The notes under the pieces are model-generated. The model did not search any database, was not told where the DNA came from, and was given only the letters and a program-made list of their open reading frames with translations. From contig NZ_FNGY01000009.1 of NCBI RefSeq assembly GCF_900103665.1, forward strand, positions 1-64,000: a stretch of DNA of 64,000 bases. The letters run 5' to 3'. Shown here piece by piece: positions 33,876-42,600 of this stretch. The stretch is from Pedobacter steynii. Lineage in GTDB: Bacteria; Bacteroidota; Bacteroidia; Sphingobacteriales; Sphingobacteriaceae. Each line of letters starts with the position of its first letter. Within the stretch, counting starts at the first letter, position 1. Position numbers and translations under genes: made by a program.

Positions 33876-34220
33876 CATTGGAGAAAAACATTCCGCTTTA
33901 TTCCTGATCATAAGGAGATCGGGACTAAGGCAATCCAAAAGAGACTTTGAAAGTCCGTAACGGTAAAGAAGAATGTTGATTGCCAAATATGCCAGCCCTT
34001 GCGAACCGCATCTGAAAAGGACGGTTTGAATTGCGCAGCGCATCTTTAAAGATCAAAATATTCCTGCCAAACGGAACTTCCGTATCATTTGGATGAATGT
34101 TTTTCAAAAATGCTTGTTAAAAAAGAATAGAAAAAGCTACCGGAAGAATGGTCAAAGAGCGCACCATTCTTCCTCATGTCAGGAATAAATAAATATTAAA
34201 CCAACCAAAATTTAAAATAT
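33876..34220 (+). ncRNA. structured spacer before the SPFH gene
   Basis: No coding sequence is apparent. Inverted repeats include GGCAATC/GATTGCC (33929-33935 with 33978-33984), an inner GACTT-TGA-AAGTC, AACCG/CGGTT near 34005-34026, ATCTTTAAAGAT near 34042 and a nested CCAAA(CGGAACTTCCG)..TTTGG near 34067. Likely untranslated RNA of the repair operon. Confidence 0.4.
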
Positions 34221-35315
34221 ATGAAAAGAGTAACCATTAACACCAACTCTGTGGGGTTGGTTTACAAAAACAGAGAATTTAAAAGAATATTAACAGCAGG
34301 AAACTACTGGTTAGGATTTGGAGAAACCATAGAAGTTTACGATCAGTCTAAAACTTTTATCGCTTCTACAGAGCTGGACGTCCTGTTACAAAATAAAGAT
34401 TTCGCGAATCTGGTTCACCTGGTAGAAGTGAAGGACAACACCTTGGTTTTAGTATACCAAAACGGGAACTTCAAACAGGTGTTGACTGCAGGAAGATATG
34501 CCTTTTGGATCGGATTAAACAAGTATACGTTCCTGAATGCAGACCTGAATAAATATGAAATCACGGAAAGCATTGATAAAAGCACTTTATTGAAGTCTTT
34601 GATGCAGCCTTATGTCAGATCGTTCAGAATTGAGAGCTACGAAGCCGCTTTGATGATGGTTGACGGAAAGTTTGAACGCGTATTGGAAGTAGGGAACTAC
34701 ATCTGGTGGAACAACAGTACGCTGATCCAGGTGTTAAAAACTGACCTGAGACAACTGAACATGGAAATCGCCGGACAGGAGATTTTAACCAAGGACAAAG
34801 CACAGTTGAGAATCAACTTCACTGTTCAATACAAAGTAACAGATGCGATTAAAGCTTTGTTGGAAAACAAAGAATTTGAGAAACAACTGTACGTATTGAT
34901 CCAGTTGGCTCTGAGGGAATTCATTGGAAGGTTAACCTTTGATGAGCTCATGGAAAGCAAGGAAAAGATTGCGCAGCATGTATTAATCAGCTCCGCAGCA
35001 AATGCAGCGCTTCTGGGTGTTGAATTAATCAACTGTGGCCTGAAGGACATTATATTACCAGGTGATATCAAAGAAATCATGAATCAGGTGCTGATTGCTG
35101 AAAAAAGAGCACAGGCCAACCTGATCACAAGAAGAGAGGAAACCGCCTCGACCAGAAGCTTGCTAAATACGGCAAAACTGATGGAAGATAACGCCATGTT
35201 ATATAAATTGAAAGAAATGGAATATGTAGAGAAGATTGCAGAAAAGATCAATACGATCAGCTTATCCGGAAGCGGACAAATGATCGATCAATTGAAGCAA
35301 ATCTTCGTTAAATAA
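34221..35315 (+). CDS. SPFH/slipin-family protein without a membrane anchor
   Basis: A 364-residue SPFH (band-7, slipin) protein. The SPFH core is at about 165-300 (TLIQVLKTDLRQLNMEIAGQEI, KDKAQLRINFTVQYKVTD, LREFIGRLTFDELM, LGVELINCGLKDIILPGDIK) followed by a coiled-coil tail. In place of the usual N-terminal hydrophobic hairpin there are three copies of a short beta unit (LVYKNREFKRILTAGNYWLG at about 13-32; LVYQNGNFKQVLTAGRYAFW at about 80-99; MMVDGKFERVLEVGNYIWW at about 145-163). It is therefore probably soluble and may form a ring or scaffold. It is the first protein of the repair operon. SPFH proteins are known companions of RtcB in RNA-repair loci of other bacteria. Confidence 0.85.
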   Translation: MKRVTINTNSVGLVYKNREFKRILTAGNYWLGFGETIEVYDQSKTFIASTELDVLLQNKDFANLVHLVEVKDNTLVLVYQNGNFKQVLTAGRYAFWIGLNKYTFLNADLNKYEITESIDKSTLLKSLMQPYVRSFRIESYEAALMMVDGKFERVLEVGNYIWWNNSTLIQVLKTDLRQLNMEIAGQEILTKDKAQLRINFTVQYKVTDAIKALLENKEFEKQLYVLIQLALREFIGRLTFDELMESKEKIAQHVLISSAANAALLGVELINCGLKDIILPGDIKEIMNQVLIAEKRAQANLITRREETASTRSLLNTAKLMEDNAMLYKLKEMEYVEKIAEKINTISLSGSGQMIDQLKQIFVK

Positions 35316-35385
35316 TTAGAAAAATGAAACCATCACAGGCATACCATTTACAAATAAGAATAAATGATACGCTTATGATGGCTTC

Positions 35386-36186
35386 ATGACTACTAAAAAA
35401 GTTATACCAATGAAAACAACAATCGTAAATAAACTAAGTGCAATAGAGAAAGCGCACGATATAAAAATACTCTTCTCTTGCGAATCAGGCAGTCGGGGAT
35501 GGCAGTTCCCTTCGATGGACAGTGACTTTGATGTACGGTTTATCTATGTAAAACCTGTTCATTACTACCTGTCGATAACGGAAAGAGCAGATCACCTGAG
35601 CTTCCCTATAAACGACGAGCTGGACATCTATGGATGGGACCTGCGAAAAGTTTTGCAGCTGTTAAAAAAATCCAACACCACTCCTTTTGAGTGGCTTCAA
35701 TCTCCGGTTGTTTATGGAGAAGACGGAAATTTCAAAGCCCTGTTATGGGATTTATGCCATGGTTATTTCAGTCAGCGGACAAATGCACACCATTACCTGG
35801 GCATCGCCAAAGGCGCAATGGATACCGTCGTGAATGAGGATGAGATAAAAATAAAGAAACTGTTTTATGTACTTCGCCCTCTGCTTTCTGCAAAATGGTG
35901 TTTAGAAAAGAATCAAATCGCTCCAATGGAAATAGGCCCTTTAATGGGTCTGCTTCCAAAACATTTACAAACATTGGTCAGCGAGCTGATCGTATTTAAG
36001 GCTACCGGAAAAGAAGCAACGATGATAAAAATACCTGCGCCGTTAAAGAATTTTATAGATGAGGAATTTATAAATTGTACCGAAGCGGCTAAAGACCTGC
36101 CTAAAAATCAATTTGATATAGCAGGACTGGACCAGTTCTTTATAAAAACAATAAACGGATATGACGATACAAGAGATAAAGGATAA
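35386..36186 (+). CDS. COG3541-type nucleotidyltransferase (first)
   Basis: A 266-residue predicted nucleotidyltransferase of the DNA polymerase beta superfamily (YcgL-like). The core motif is seen as ESGSRGW..SMDSDFDVRFIYV at about 33-55: GS followed by DxD metal ligands. The later ELDIYGWDLRKVL at about 84 gives the third acidic residue. A helical C-terminal domain (about 120-266) follows. The ATG at 35386 gives MTTKKVIPMK; the ATG at 35410 (residue 9) is an alternative. Predicted to add nucleotides to RNA ends or modify proteins; substrate unproven. It overlaps the next gene by 26 bp. Confidence 0.85.
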   Translation: MTTKKVIPMKTTIVNKLSAIEKAHDIKILFSCESGSRGWQFPSMDSDFDVRFIYVKPVHYYLSITERADHLSFPINDELDIYGWDLRKVLQLLKKSNTTPFEWLQSPVVYGEDGNFKALLWDLCHGYFSQRTNAHHYLGIAKGAMDTVVNEDEIKIKKLFYVLRPLLSAKWCLEKNQIAPMEIGPLMGLLPKHLQTLVSELIVFKATGKEATMIKIPAPLKNFIDEEFINCTEAAKDLPKNQFDIAGLDQFFIKTINGYDDTRDKG

Positions 36187-37219
36187 AGGCTTATTGCTTT
36201 TTGAATGTGTTAGCGGAAGCCGGTCTTATGGATTAGACACGGTAACATCTGATACTGACCTTAAAGGCGTTTATTACCTTCCAAAATCCGAATTTTATGG
36301 ATTGACTTACACTCCGCAGATCAGCAATGAAAGCAATGATGAAGTGTATTACGAGTTGGGCAGGTATGTAGAATTGTTGATAAAAAACAACCCTAATATG
36401 CTGGAAATGCTGGCCTCTCCGGAAGAAATGGTCTTGTACAAACATCCGGTAATGGACAACCTGAATACATCGATGTTTTTATCGAAACTATGCAAGGATA
36501 CTTTTGCCGGTTATGCCATCACTCAGATCCGGAAAGCGAAAGGATTGAAGAAGAAAATCGTCAATCCGCTGCCCAAAGAAAGGGCAACGGTGTTAGACTT
36601 CTGCTTTATATTGGAAGGTTATCAGGCTCTTGCCCTCCGGGATTGGTTAAAAGCGAAAGGATACCGACAGGAACAATGCGGGCTGATCAATATCCCGCAT
36701 TCCAGAGGTTTATTTGCTTTATTTTATGATCAGAAAGGAAAGCTGGGCTATAAAGGAATCGCAACAAATGTGTTGGCAAATGAGCTTTCTTTATCTTCCG
36801 TTCCTAAAGGAGAAAAAGAAGTGGCCTACCTCCAGTTTAACCAGGACAGCTATTCCAGCTATTGCAAAGAATACCGGGAATACTGGGATTGGGTAGATAA
36901 AAGGAATGAGGAGCGCTACCTCAACAATCTGGAACACGGCAAGGATTACGATGCAAAAAACATGATGCACACCATCCGTTTGCTTCAGGTAGCCGAGGAG
37001 CTCCTACGCACAGCAGAGCTTAGGATAAAGCGGCCTAACAGAGCGGAATTGCTCTCGATAAAGTCGGGTCATTATGCTTATGATGACCTGCAAAAGATGG
37101 CTGAGGAACTGATCGTACAGATAGACCTGGCTTACAAAAAAAGTGATTTGCCGGAATCTCCGGATGAGGAGGCGCTCGAAAGAGTGCTCATCGCCATGAG
37201 AACGGAATTATACCATTAG
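36161..37219 (+). CDS. COG3541-type nucleotidyltransferase (second)
   Basis: A 352-residue paralogue of the upstream enzyme. The catalytic motif is CVSGSRSYGLDTVTSDTDLKG at about 16-36 and the third acidic site is expected near YELGRYVELLI at about 66. It has an extra helical region (KDYDAKNMMHTIRLLQVAEELL, residues about 262-283) as in larger family members. The 26-bp overlap with the first copy and the 10-bp gap to rtcB imply one polycistronic unit. A CCA- or terminal-nucleotide-adding role would fit the CCA-ended mimic upstream, but that is inference. Confidence 0.86.
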   Translation: MTIQEIKDKGLLLFECVSGSRSYGLDTVTSDTDLKGVYYLPKSEFYGLTYTPQISNESNDEVYYELGRYVELLIKNNPNMLEMLASPEEMVLYKHPVMDNLNTSMFLSKLCKDTFAGYAITQIRKAKGLKKKIVNPLPKERATVLDFCFILEGYQALALRDWLKAKGYRQEQCGLINIPHSRGLFALFYDQKGKLGYKGIATNVLANELSLSSVPKGEKEVAYLQFNQDSYSSYCKEYREYWDWVDKRNEERYLNNLEHGKDYDAKNMMHTIRLLQVAEELLRTAELRIKRPNRAELLSIKSGHYAYDDLQKMAEELIVQIDLAYKKSDLPESPDEEALERVLIAMRTELYH

Positions 37220-37229
37220 AAATTGAACA

Positions 37230-38654
37230 ATGAACAATATATTGAATGGAGATGACCTGATTAAAAGAGGTTATGCTCCCGGAAAAATACTCGGCCTTGC
37301 ATTAAGCCTGATAGAAAATAGATTTGAAGAATTAAGCAAAGAAGAACTAATCGATCTATTGGTTGAAGTGAAAGCGAAACCAGAACATTTTATGGACCAC
37401 GATGTCCTGGAAGAACTGGCCACAGCTATCATTGAAGCGGCTTCTGCACCGGCAGATGACACGATCAACCTGTCAGAACAAGCGGCAGCTTACACGATAT
37501 ACGGAGCTGATCAAATAGAAGAAGGCGCAAGAAAACAAATGAACATTGCGATGAGGCTACCGGTGAGTGTTGCCGGAGCATTAATGCCCGATGCACATCA
37601 AGGATATGGTTTGCCGATAGGAGGCGTTTTAGCGACGCGTAATGCAATTATACCTTACGGGGTGGGTGTTGACATTGGTTGCAGAATGGCGCTATCTGTA
37701 TTCGATATTTCAGAAAGCCATTTCCATGCGCATGAAGCTCAATTCAAAAGAGAACTGATTGCACATACCAAATTTGGGGCAGGGCATGGTTTTCATGGAC
37801 GATATAAAGCAGACCATAAGGTTCTCGATCGGGCAGAATTTAACCTTACACCAATGATCAAAAACCTGCACGACAAAGCTTATTCCCAATTGGGAACCTC
37901 TGGTGGTGGAAATCACTTTGTGGAATGGGGAATTATCGAGTTTGAGAAAGACGACGAGGCCTTAACCATCCCTAAAGGAAAATATCTCGCTTTGCTGACG
38001 CATTCAGGTTCACGCGGATTTGGGGCAACGGTAGCCGGATATTATACCAAACTGGCTAAGGAATTGTGTAAACTTCCACAAGAAGCAGCAAACCTGGCTT
38101 ACCTGGATATGAATTCTGAAGCCGGACAAGAATATTGGCTGGCGATGAACCTTGCCGGAGATTATGCTTCCGCCTGTCATGAGGTGATCCATAAAAAACT
38201 GACTAAGGCCATTGGCGCAGAAGTCCTGGCTACGGTAGAAAACCACCATAACTTTGCCTGGAAAGAGGTCTGGAACGGAGAAGAAGTGATTGTTCACCGT
38301 AAAGGAGCGACTCCTGCAGGTAAGGGCGTGATGGGAATTATTCCGGGCTCTATGACTGCTCCTGGTTTCCTGGTCAGAGGAAAAGGTGAAACTGCCGCTA
38401 TTAACTCTGCCTCTCATGGTGCAGGAAGATTAATGAGCCGGACAAAAGCCATTAAAAACATCTCCAAAGATCAAATGAGGGCAATTTTAAAAGAACATGA
38501 AGTCACCTTAATCGGAGCTGGGTTAGATGAGGCTCCAATGGCTTATAAAGACATCAACCTTGTGATGGACGCACAAAGAGAGCTCGTGGATGTGGTGGCC
38601 AGGTTCAGTCCGAAGATCGTCCGCATGGCCGATGATGGAAGCCGCGAGGATTAA
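37230..38654 (+). CDS. rtcB: RtcB-family RNA ligase (copy 2)
   Basis: A 474-residue RNA ligase joining 3'-phosphate or cyclic phosphate to 5'-OH ends. Motifs are complete: ARKQMNIAMRLP, MPDAHQGYGLPIGG at about 119-132, VGVDIGCRMAL at about 143, GTSGGGNHFVEWG, LTHSGSRGFG, NHHNFAWKE, HRKGATPAGKG, and SASHGAGRLMSR at about 393-404 with the guanylylated His. It is the last gene of the WYL-controlled operon, followed by a perfect 19-bp terminator. It differs from copy 1 by an insert at about 85-95 and in its partners. Confidence 0.94.
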   Translation: MNNILNGDDLIKRGYAPGKILGLALSLIENRFEELSKEELIDLLVEVKAKPEHFMDHDVLEELATAIIEAASAPADDTINLSEQAAAYTIYGADQIEEGARKQMNIAMRLPVSVAGALMPDAHQGYGLPIGGVLATRNAIIPYGVGVDIGCRMALSVFDISESHFHAHEAQFKRELIAHTKFGAGHGFHGRYKADHKVLDRAEFNLTPMIKNLHDKAYSQLGTSGGGNHFVEWGIIEFEKDDEALTIPKGKYLALLTHSGSRGFGATVAGYYTKLAKELCKLPQEAANLAYLDMNSEAGQEYWLAMNLAGDYASACHEVIHKKLTKAIGAEVLATVENHHNFAWKEVWNGEEVIVHRKGATPAGKGVMGIIPGSMTAPGFLVRGKGETAAINSASHGAGRLMSRTKAIKNISKDQMRAILKEHEVTLIGAGLDEAPMAYKDINLVMDAQRELVDVVARFSPKIVRMADDGSRED

Positions 38655-38696
38655 ACAAAAAAGGTTCGAAATGTGAGTTTCGAACCTTTTTTGTTT
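38653..38696. terminator. bidirectional terminator between rtcB copy 2 and tex
   Basis: A perfect 19-bp stem (38653-38671 with 38678-38696), 6-nt loop, with A and T runs on both flanks so that it works in both directions. Confidence 0.92.
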
Positions 38697-38704
38697 ATCG
38701 TGCG

Positions 38705-41002
38705 TTATTTAAACTTATTTTTCAATGCTGCCAGCTTCAGTTGCAAATCCCCTTCTGGTTGCGCTTTTTCTTTTCGCTCCGGTTTATGTATAGGTTTCGG
38801 TTTAGCTGCTGATGGTTTGCTGAACGTCTTTGGCTTTTCTACTGGTTTTCCCGTGTTTTTTGTCTTAGGCCTCGCTTCTCCTGTTTTCATGGATAAGGAA
38901 ATGCGCTTGCGTGCCACATCTACTTCCATTACGGTTACTTCCACCTTTTGGTGCACTTTTACCACATCGTTAGGGTTGGCGATAAAACGATCAGACATCT
39001 GACTGGTATGTACCAGACCATCCTGATGAACACCTATATCCACAAAAGCGCCGAAATTGGTAATGTTAGTTACAATTCCAGGAAGTTTCATGCCGATCTT
39101 CAAATCTGAAACTTCATTCACCCCATCCGTGAAGCTAAATGCTTCGAATTGCTCACGGGGGTCTCTTCCTGGTTTCGCCAGTTCACTCATGATGTCATTT
39201 AGTGTCGGTAAACCGATCTCTTCACTCACATATTGCTGTAATTTGATCTGTTTTCTCAACTCTGTATCTTTCACCAGCTGAGCAACTGTACAATTTAAAT
39301 CTCTGGCCATTTTATTCACCAATGCATAACGCTCCGGGTGAACACCACTTGCATCCAGCACATGCTCTGCATTTCTGATCCTAAGGAATCCCGCAGCTTG
39401 TTCAAATGCTTTATCACCTAAACGGGGAACCTTTTTCAAGCTTTCTCTGTTTTTAAACGCCCCATTTTCGTTTCTATAGGTCACGATGTTTTGCGCCAAT
39501 TGAGGTCCAAGACCGGAAACATACGCCAATACTTGCTTCGAAGCGGTATTTAACTCCACTCCTACTGCATTTACGCAGCTCATTACGGTATCATCCAGAG
39601 ATTGTTGTAATTTACTTTGGTCTACATCGTGCTGGTATTGTCCGACGCCAATAGATTTAGGATCGATCTTCACCAGTTCTGCCAATGGATCCATTAACCT
39701 TCTGCCGATGGAAACTGCGCCACGAACCGTAATATCCTGAGTTGGAAACTCTTCTCTTGCCACATCTGAAGCAGAATAGATAGAGGCTCCGTTTTCATTT
39801 ACCATCACCACTGTGATTTCCGGAAGTTGAAGTCCGCGGATAAACACTTCTGTTTCTCTTCCTGCGGTACCATTACCGATGGCAATGGCTTCTACTTCAT
39901 GCTTTTTACAAAGCTCAATAATTTTATCTGCGGCGTTCTTCACATTTCCTTGTCCGGTATGTGGATAGATCGCTGTATTCTCTAGTAACTTACCTTGCCT
40001 GTCCAAACATACCACTTTACATCCGGTACGGAATCCAGGGTCAATAGCCAGGACATTTTTTTGCCCCATCGGTGCGGCCAGCAAGAGTTGTCTGGCATTT
40101 TCAGCAAATACACGGATGGCTTCTTCATCTGCTTTATCTTTAGATAAAGAGCGGATTTCGGTTTCCATTGCCGGCCCTAACAATCTTTTATAACAATCCT
40201 GTATCGCAAGTTTCACCTGTTTGCTGCCTGGGGAATTCCCTTTCACAAACTGCTCTTCCAAAATTGTGATCGCACCTTCTTCTTCCGGCATGGTCTCCAG
40301 TTTTAAGATAGATTCGTTTTCTCCTCTTCTCATCGCAAGAACACGGTGTGATGGCGCTGCTTTCAGGGGTTCTTCCCATTCAAAATAGTCTTTATACTTG
40401 ATTCCTTCTTCCTCTTTACCTTTCAGGACTGAAGATTTGAAAGATGCTTTCTGCTGGAAATACTTTCGCATTGAGGTTCTCACTTCCACACTCTCGTTCA
40501 CAATCTCCGCGATGATGTCCCTTGCCCCGGCTAAGGCTTCTTCTGTAGAGTTTACCCCCAGCTCCGCATTCAGAAAAGCTTCGGCTGCGGAATCAGGATC
40601 GCCTTTCCCTTGTTCCAGGATCAGCAACGCCAAAGGCTCCAGACCTTTTTTTCTGGCTTCAGAAGCTCTGGTTTTACGCTTAGGCTTATAAGGAAGATAA
40701 ATATCTTCGATTGTCGCGATGTTTGTAGCCTCATTGATCTGAGCCTCCAGTTCAGGCGTCAACTTATCCAGTGCCGCTAAAGCTTTCAGGATTGCCTCTC
40801 TGCGTTTGTCCAGCTCACGAAGCTGTTGAAACCTGTCGCGGACTGCCGCCACCTGCACTTCATCCAGGCTACCCGTCATTTCTTTACGATAACGCGAGAT
40901 AAAAGGAACTGTTGCTCCTTCATCTAACAATTCAATAGTCGCAATAACCTGCTTTTCAGCCACCGCAAGTTCGGCAGCAATTATTTTAGAATGGTGACTC
41001 AT
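38705..41002 (-). CDS. tex: Tex-family RNA-binding transcription accessory protein
   Basis: A 765-residue Tex protein, a nucleic-acid-binding factor that acts with RNA polymerase. The order is typical: N-terminal Tex domain (about 1-190, PFISRYRKEMTGSLDE), a YqgF/RNase-H-like domain at about 325-450 (VLAIDPGFRTGCKVVCLD, IAIGNGTAGRETE), helix-hairpin-helix region (NIVTYRNENGAFKNRESLKKVPRLG), and an S1 domain at about 640-710 (GMKLPGIVTNITNFGAFVDIGVHQDGLVHTSQMS). A Lys/Pro-rich tail ends the protein. Stands alone between two terminators. Confidence 0.95.
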   Translation of the reverse strand: MSHHSKIIAAELAVAEKQVIATIELLDEGATVPFISRYRKEMTGSLDEVQVAAVRDRFQQLRELDKRREAILKALAALDKLTPELEAQINEATNIATIEDIYLPYKPKRKTRASEARKKGLEPLALLILEQGKGDPDSAAEAFLNAELGVNSTEEALAGARDIIAEIVNESVEVRTSMRKYFQQKASFKSSVLKGKEEEGIKYKDYFEWEEPLKAAPSHRVLAMRRGENESILKLETMPEEEGAITILEEQFVKGNSPGSKQVKLAIQDCYKRLLGPAMETEIRSLSKDKADEEAIRVFAENARQLLLAAPMGQKNVLAIDPGFRTGCKVVCLDRQGKLLENTAIYPHTGQGNVKNAADKIIELCKKHEVEAIAIGNGTAGRETEVFIRGLQLPEITVVMVNENGASIYSASDVAREEFPTQDITVRGAVSIGRRLMDPLAELVKIDPKSIGVGQYQHDVDQSKLQQSLDDTVMSCVNAVGVELNTASKQVLAYVSGLGPQLAQNIVTYRNENGAFKNRESLKKVPRLGDKAFEQAAGFLRIRNAEHVLDASGVHPERYALVNKMARDLNCTVAQLVKDTELRKQIKLQQYVSEEIGLPTLNDIMSELAKPGRDPREQFEAFSFTDGVNEVSDLKIGMKLPGIVTNITNFGAFVDIGVHQDGLVHTSQMSDRFIANPNDVVKVHQKVEVTVMEVDVARKRISLSMKTGEARPKTKNTGKPVEKPKTFSKPSAAKPKPIHKPERKEKAQPEGDLQLKLAALKNKFK

Positions 41003-41121
41003 TTAAAGATCTTTTGGTATTCTAACGTACAATTGGGGCCAAAATTAATTCTAACAATTGACATCCTCAAATAAATAAAATGTTAATGAATTGTTGCGCC
41101 CTGGTTAGGATAAATAAAAAA

Positions 41122-41150
41122 AAATCCCGCTGGTTTTTTGCCAACGGGAT
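41122..41150 (-). terminator. terminator of pdhB
   Basis: In the minus orientation ATCCCGTTGG/CCAGCGGGAT (one G-U pair), 7-nt loop, followed by a run of T. Confidence 0.85.
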
Positions 41151-41175
41151 CATATAACAGGATATATTAAATAGC

Positions 41176-42162
41176 TTATTTTGCTACGTACATTACTTCT
41201 TTAACTGCTTTAATCACTTTTTCAGCATTAGGTAAGCTAGCTGCAATCAGTGTTGGTGCATATGGAAGTGGAACATCAGCACAAGTGATGCGCAATACCG
41301 GAGCATCTAAATAGTCAAAAGCATTCTTTTGAACATTAAATGCAATCTCAGAAGAGATAGAAGCCAATGGCCATGCCTCTTCAACGATCACCAAACGGTT
41401 TGTTTTCTTCACAGACTCAATGATGGTTGGATAATCGATAGGACGTACGGTACGTAAATCGATTACTTCTACACTGATTCCTTCTTTAGTCAACTCTTCT
41501 ACAGCCGGGTTTACCACACGGGTTAACATTTTACCGAAAGTAACGATGGTTACATCAGTACCTTCTTTAACCACGTTAGCTTTACCGATCGGCAGGTAAT
41601 ATTCTTCTTCAGGAACTTCTCCTTTATCGCCATACATTACTTCCGATTCCATGAAAATTACCGGATCCGGATCAAGGATAGCTTGTTTTAACAGACCTTT
41701 AGCTTCATAAGGAGTAGATGGAACCACTACCTTTAAGCCCGGGCAGTTTGCATACCAGTTCTCAAAGTTCTGAGAGTGCTGAGCACCTAGCTGACCTGCA
41801 TTTCCGGTTGGGCCACGAAATACGATCGGAATAGGGAACTGTCCGCCACTCATTGATAACATTTTGGCTGCGCCGTTAATAATCTGATCAATAGCAACCA
41901 ACGAGAAATTGAAAGTCATAAATTCTATGACCGGAATCAATCCATTCATTGCTGCGCCAATACCAATACCGGTAAAGCCCAATTCGGCAATTGGAGTATC
42001 AATTACGCGTTTGTCACCAAACTCGTCTAACATACCCTGACTTACCTTATAAGCACCATTGTATTGCGCTACTTCTTCACCCATCAGAAATACGTTCTCA
42101 TTTTTACGCATTTCTTCACTTAGGGCTTCACGTAACGCTTCTCTAAATTGAATTTCTCTCAT
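41176..42162 (-). CDS. pdhB: pyruvate dehydrogenase E1 component, beta subunit
   Basis: With E1-alpha and thiamine diphosphate, decarboxylates pyruvate and feeds acetyl-CoA into metabolism. The 328 residues include FLMGEEVAQYNGAYKVSQGML (Glu for ThDP) at about 25-45, GIGIGAAMNGLIPVIEFMTFNF at about 66, GQLGAQHSQNFENWYANCPGLKVVVPSTPYEAKGLL at about 124 and ESVKKTNRLVIVEE near 245. Close in length to the separate beta subunits of the family. No E1-alpha or E2 gene is adjacent; PDH E1-beta is preferred over the branched-chain enzyme by overall similarity. Confidence 0.92.
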   Translation of the reverse strand: MREIQFREALREALSEEMRKNENVFLMGEEVAQYNGAYKVSQGMLDEFGDKRVIDTPIAELGFTGIGIGAAMNGLIPVIEFMTFNFSLVAIDQIINGAAKMLSMSGGQFPIPIVFRGPTGNAGQLGAQHSQNFENWYANCPGLKVVVPSTPYEAKGLLKQAILDPDPVIFMESEVMYGDKGEVPEEEYYLPIGKANVVKEGTDVTIVTFGKMLTRVVNPAVEELTKEGISVEVIDLRTVRPIDYPTIIESVKKTNRLVIVEEAWPLASISSEIAFNVQKNAFDYLDAPVLRITCADVPLPYAPTLIAASLPNAEKVIKAVKEVMYVAK

Positions 42163-42229
42163 TGTATATTCAAATATTAACTGTCGGCAAATATAACTAT
42201 TGTAACTTAATTATAAAGTAGTGTTTTAA

Positions 42230-42595
42230 TTACACTTTGTTTTCTATGGATTCCCCGAAATGAATGATGTTTCCGTTGTTGTCTAAAATCGAGAACTGAC
42301 GCATTCCCCAGGGCATTTCTGCAAGCTTTCCATTAGGGTGAATCACGCCCAGAGGCTCATATAGTTGATATAATTGCTCAACTTTATTTACATTGATATA
42401 ACAACCGGTGTGCTTTGGAATGTCCGGATCTGTTGTTGGCCAGAAGTGCAAAGCGATGTCATCTTTACTGAAAATCAGGTATCCATCCCATTCGGAATGA
42501 AAAGTAAAGTCCAGTTTTCCGGTGTAAAAGGCGATGGTTTCCGCTGAATTTACCGAGGCTAGAATAGGGACTGCAGAAACTAACATAGGCATCAT
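42230..42595 (-). CDS. VOC-family (glyoxalase/bleomycin-resistance-like) protein
   Basis: An approximately 121-residue single-domain VOC protein: SAVPILASVNSAETIAFYTGKLDFTF, DIALHFWPTTDPDIPKHTGCYINV, FSILDNNGNIIHFGE. The reading frame is open from 42640, but that would overlap addB by 40 bp; the double ATG (MMPML) at 42592-42595 lies 5 bp after the addB stop and is the better start. These proteins bind small hydrophobic molecules or act in detoxification; without complete metal ligands its function is open. Confidence 0.8.
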   Translation of the reverse strand: MMPMLVSAVPILASVNSAETIAFYTGKLDFTFHSEWDGYLIFSKDDIALHFWPTTDPDIPKHTGCYINVNKVEQLYQLYEPLGVIHPNGKLAEMPWGMRQFSILDNNGNIIHFGESIENKV

Positions 42596-42600
42596 TTTAA

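Noticed and set aside
33855..34043. Minus-strand open frame in the structured spacer
   Set aside because: Short, no start context, and overlaps inverted repeats of the likely RNA.
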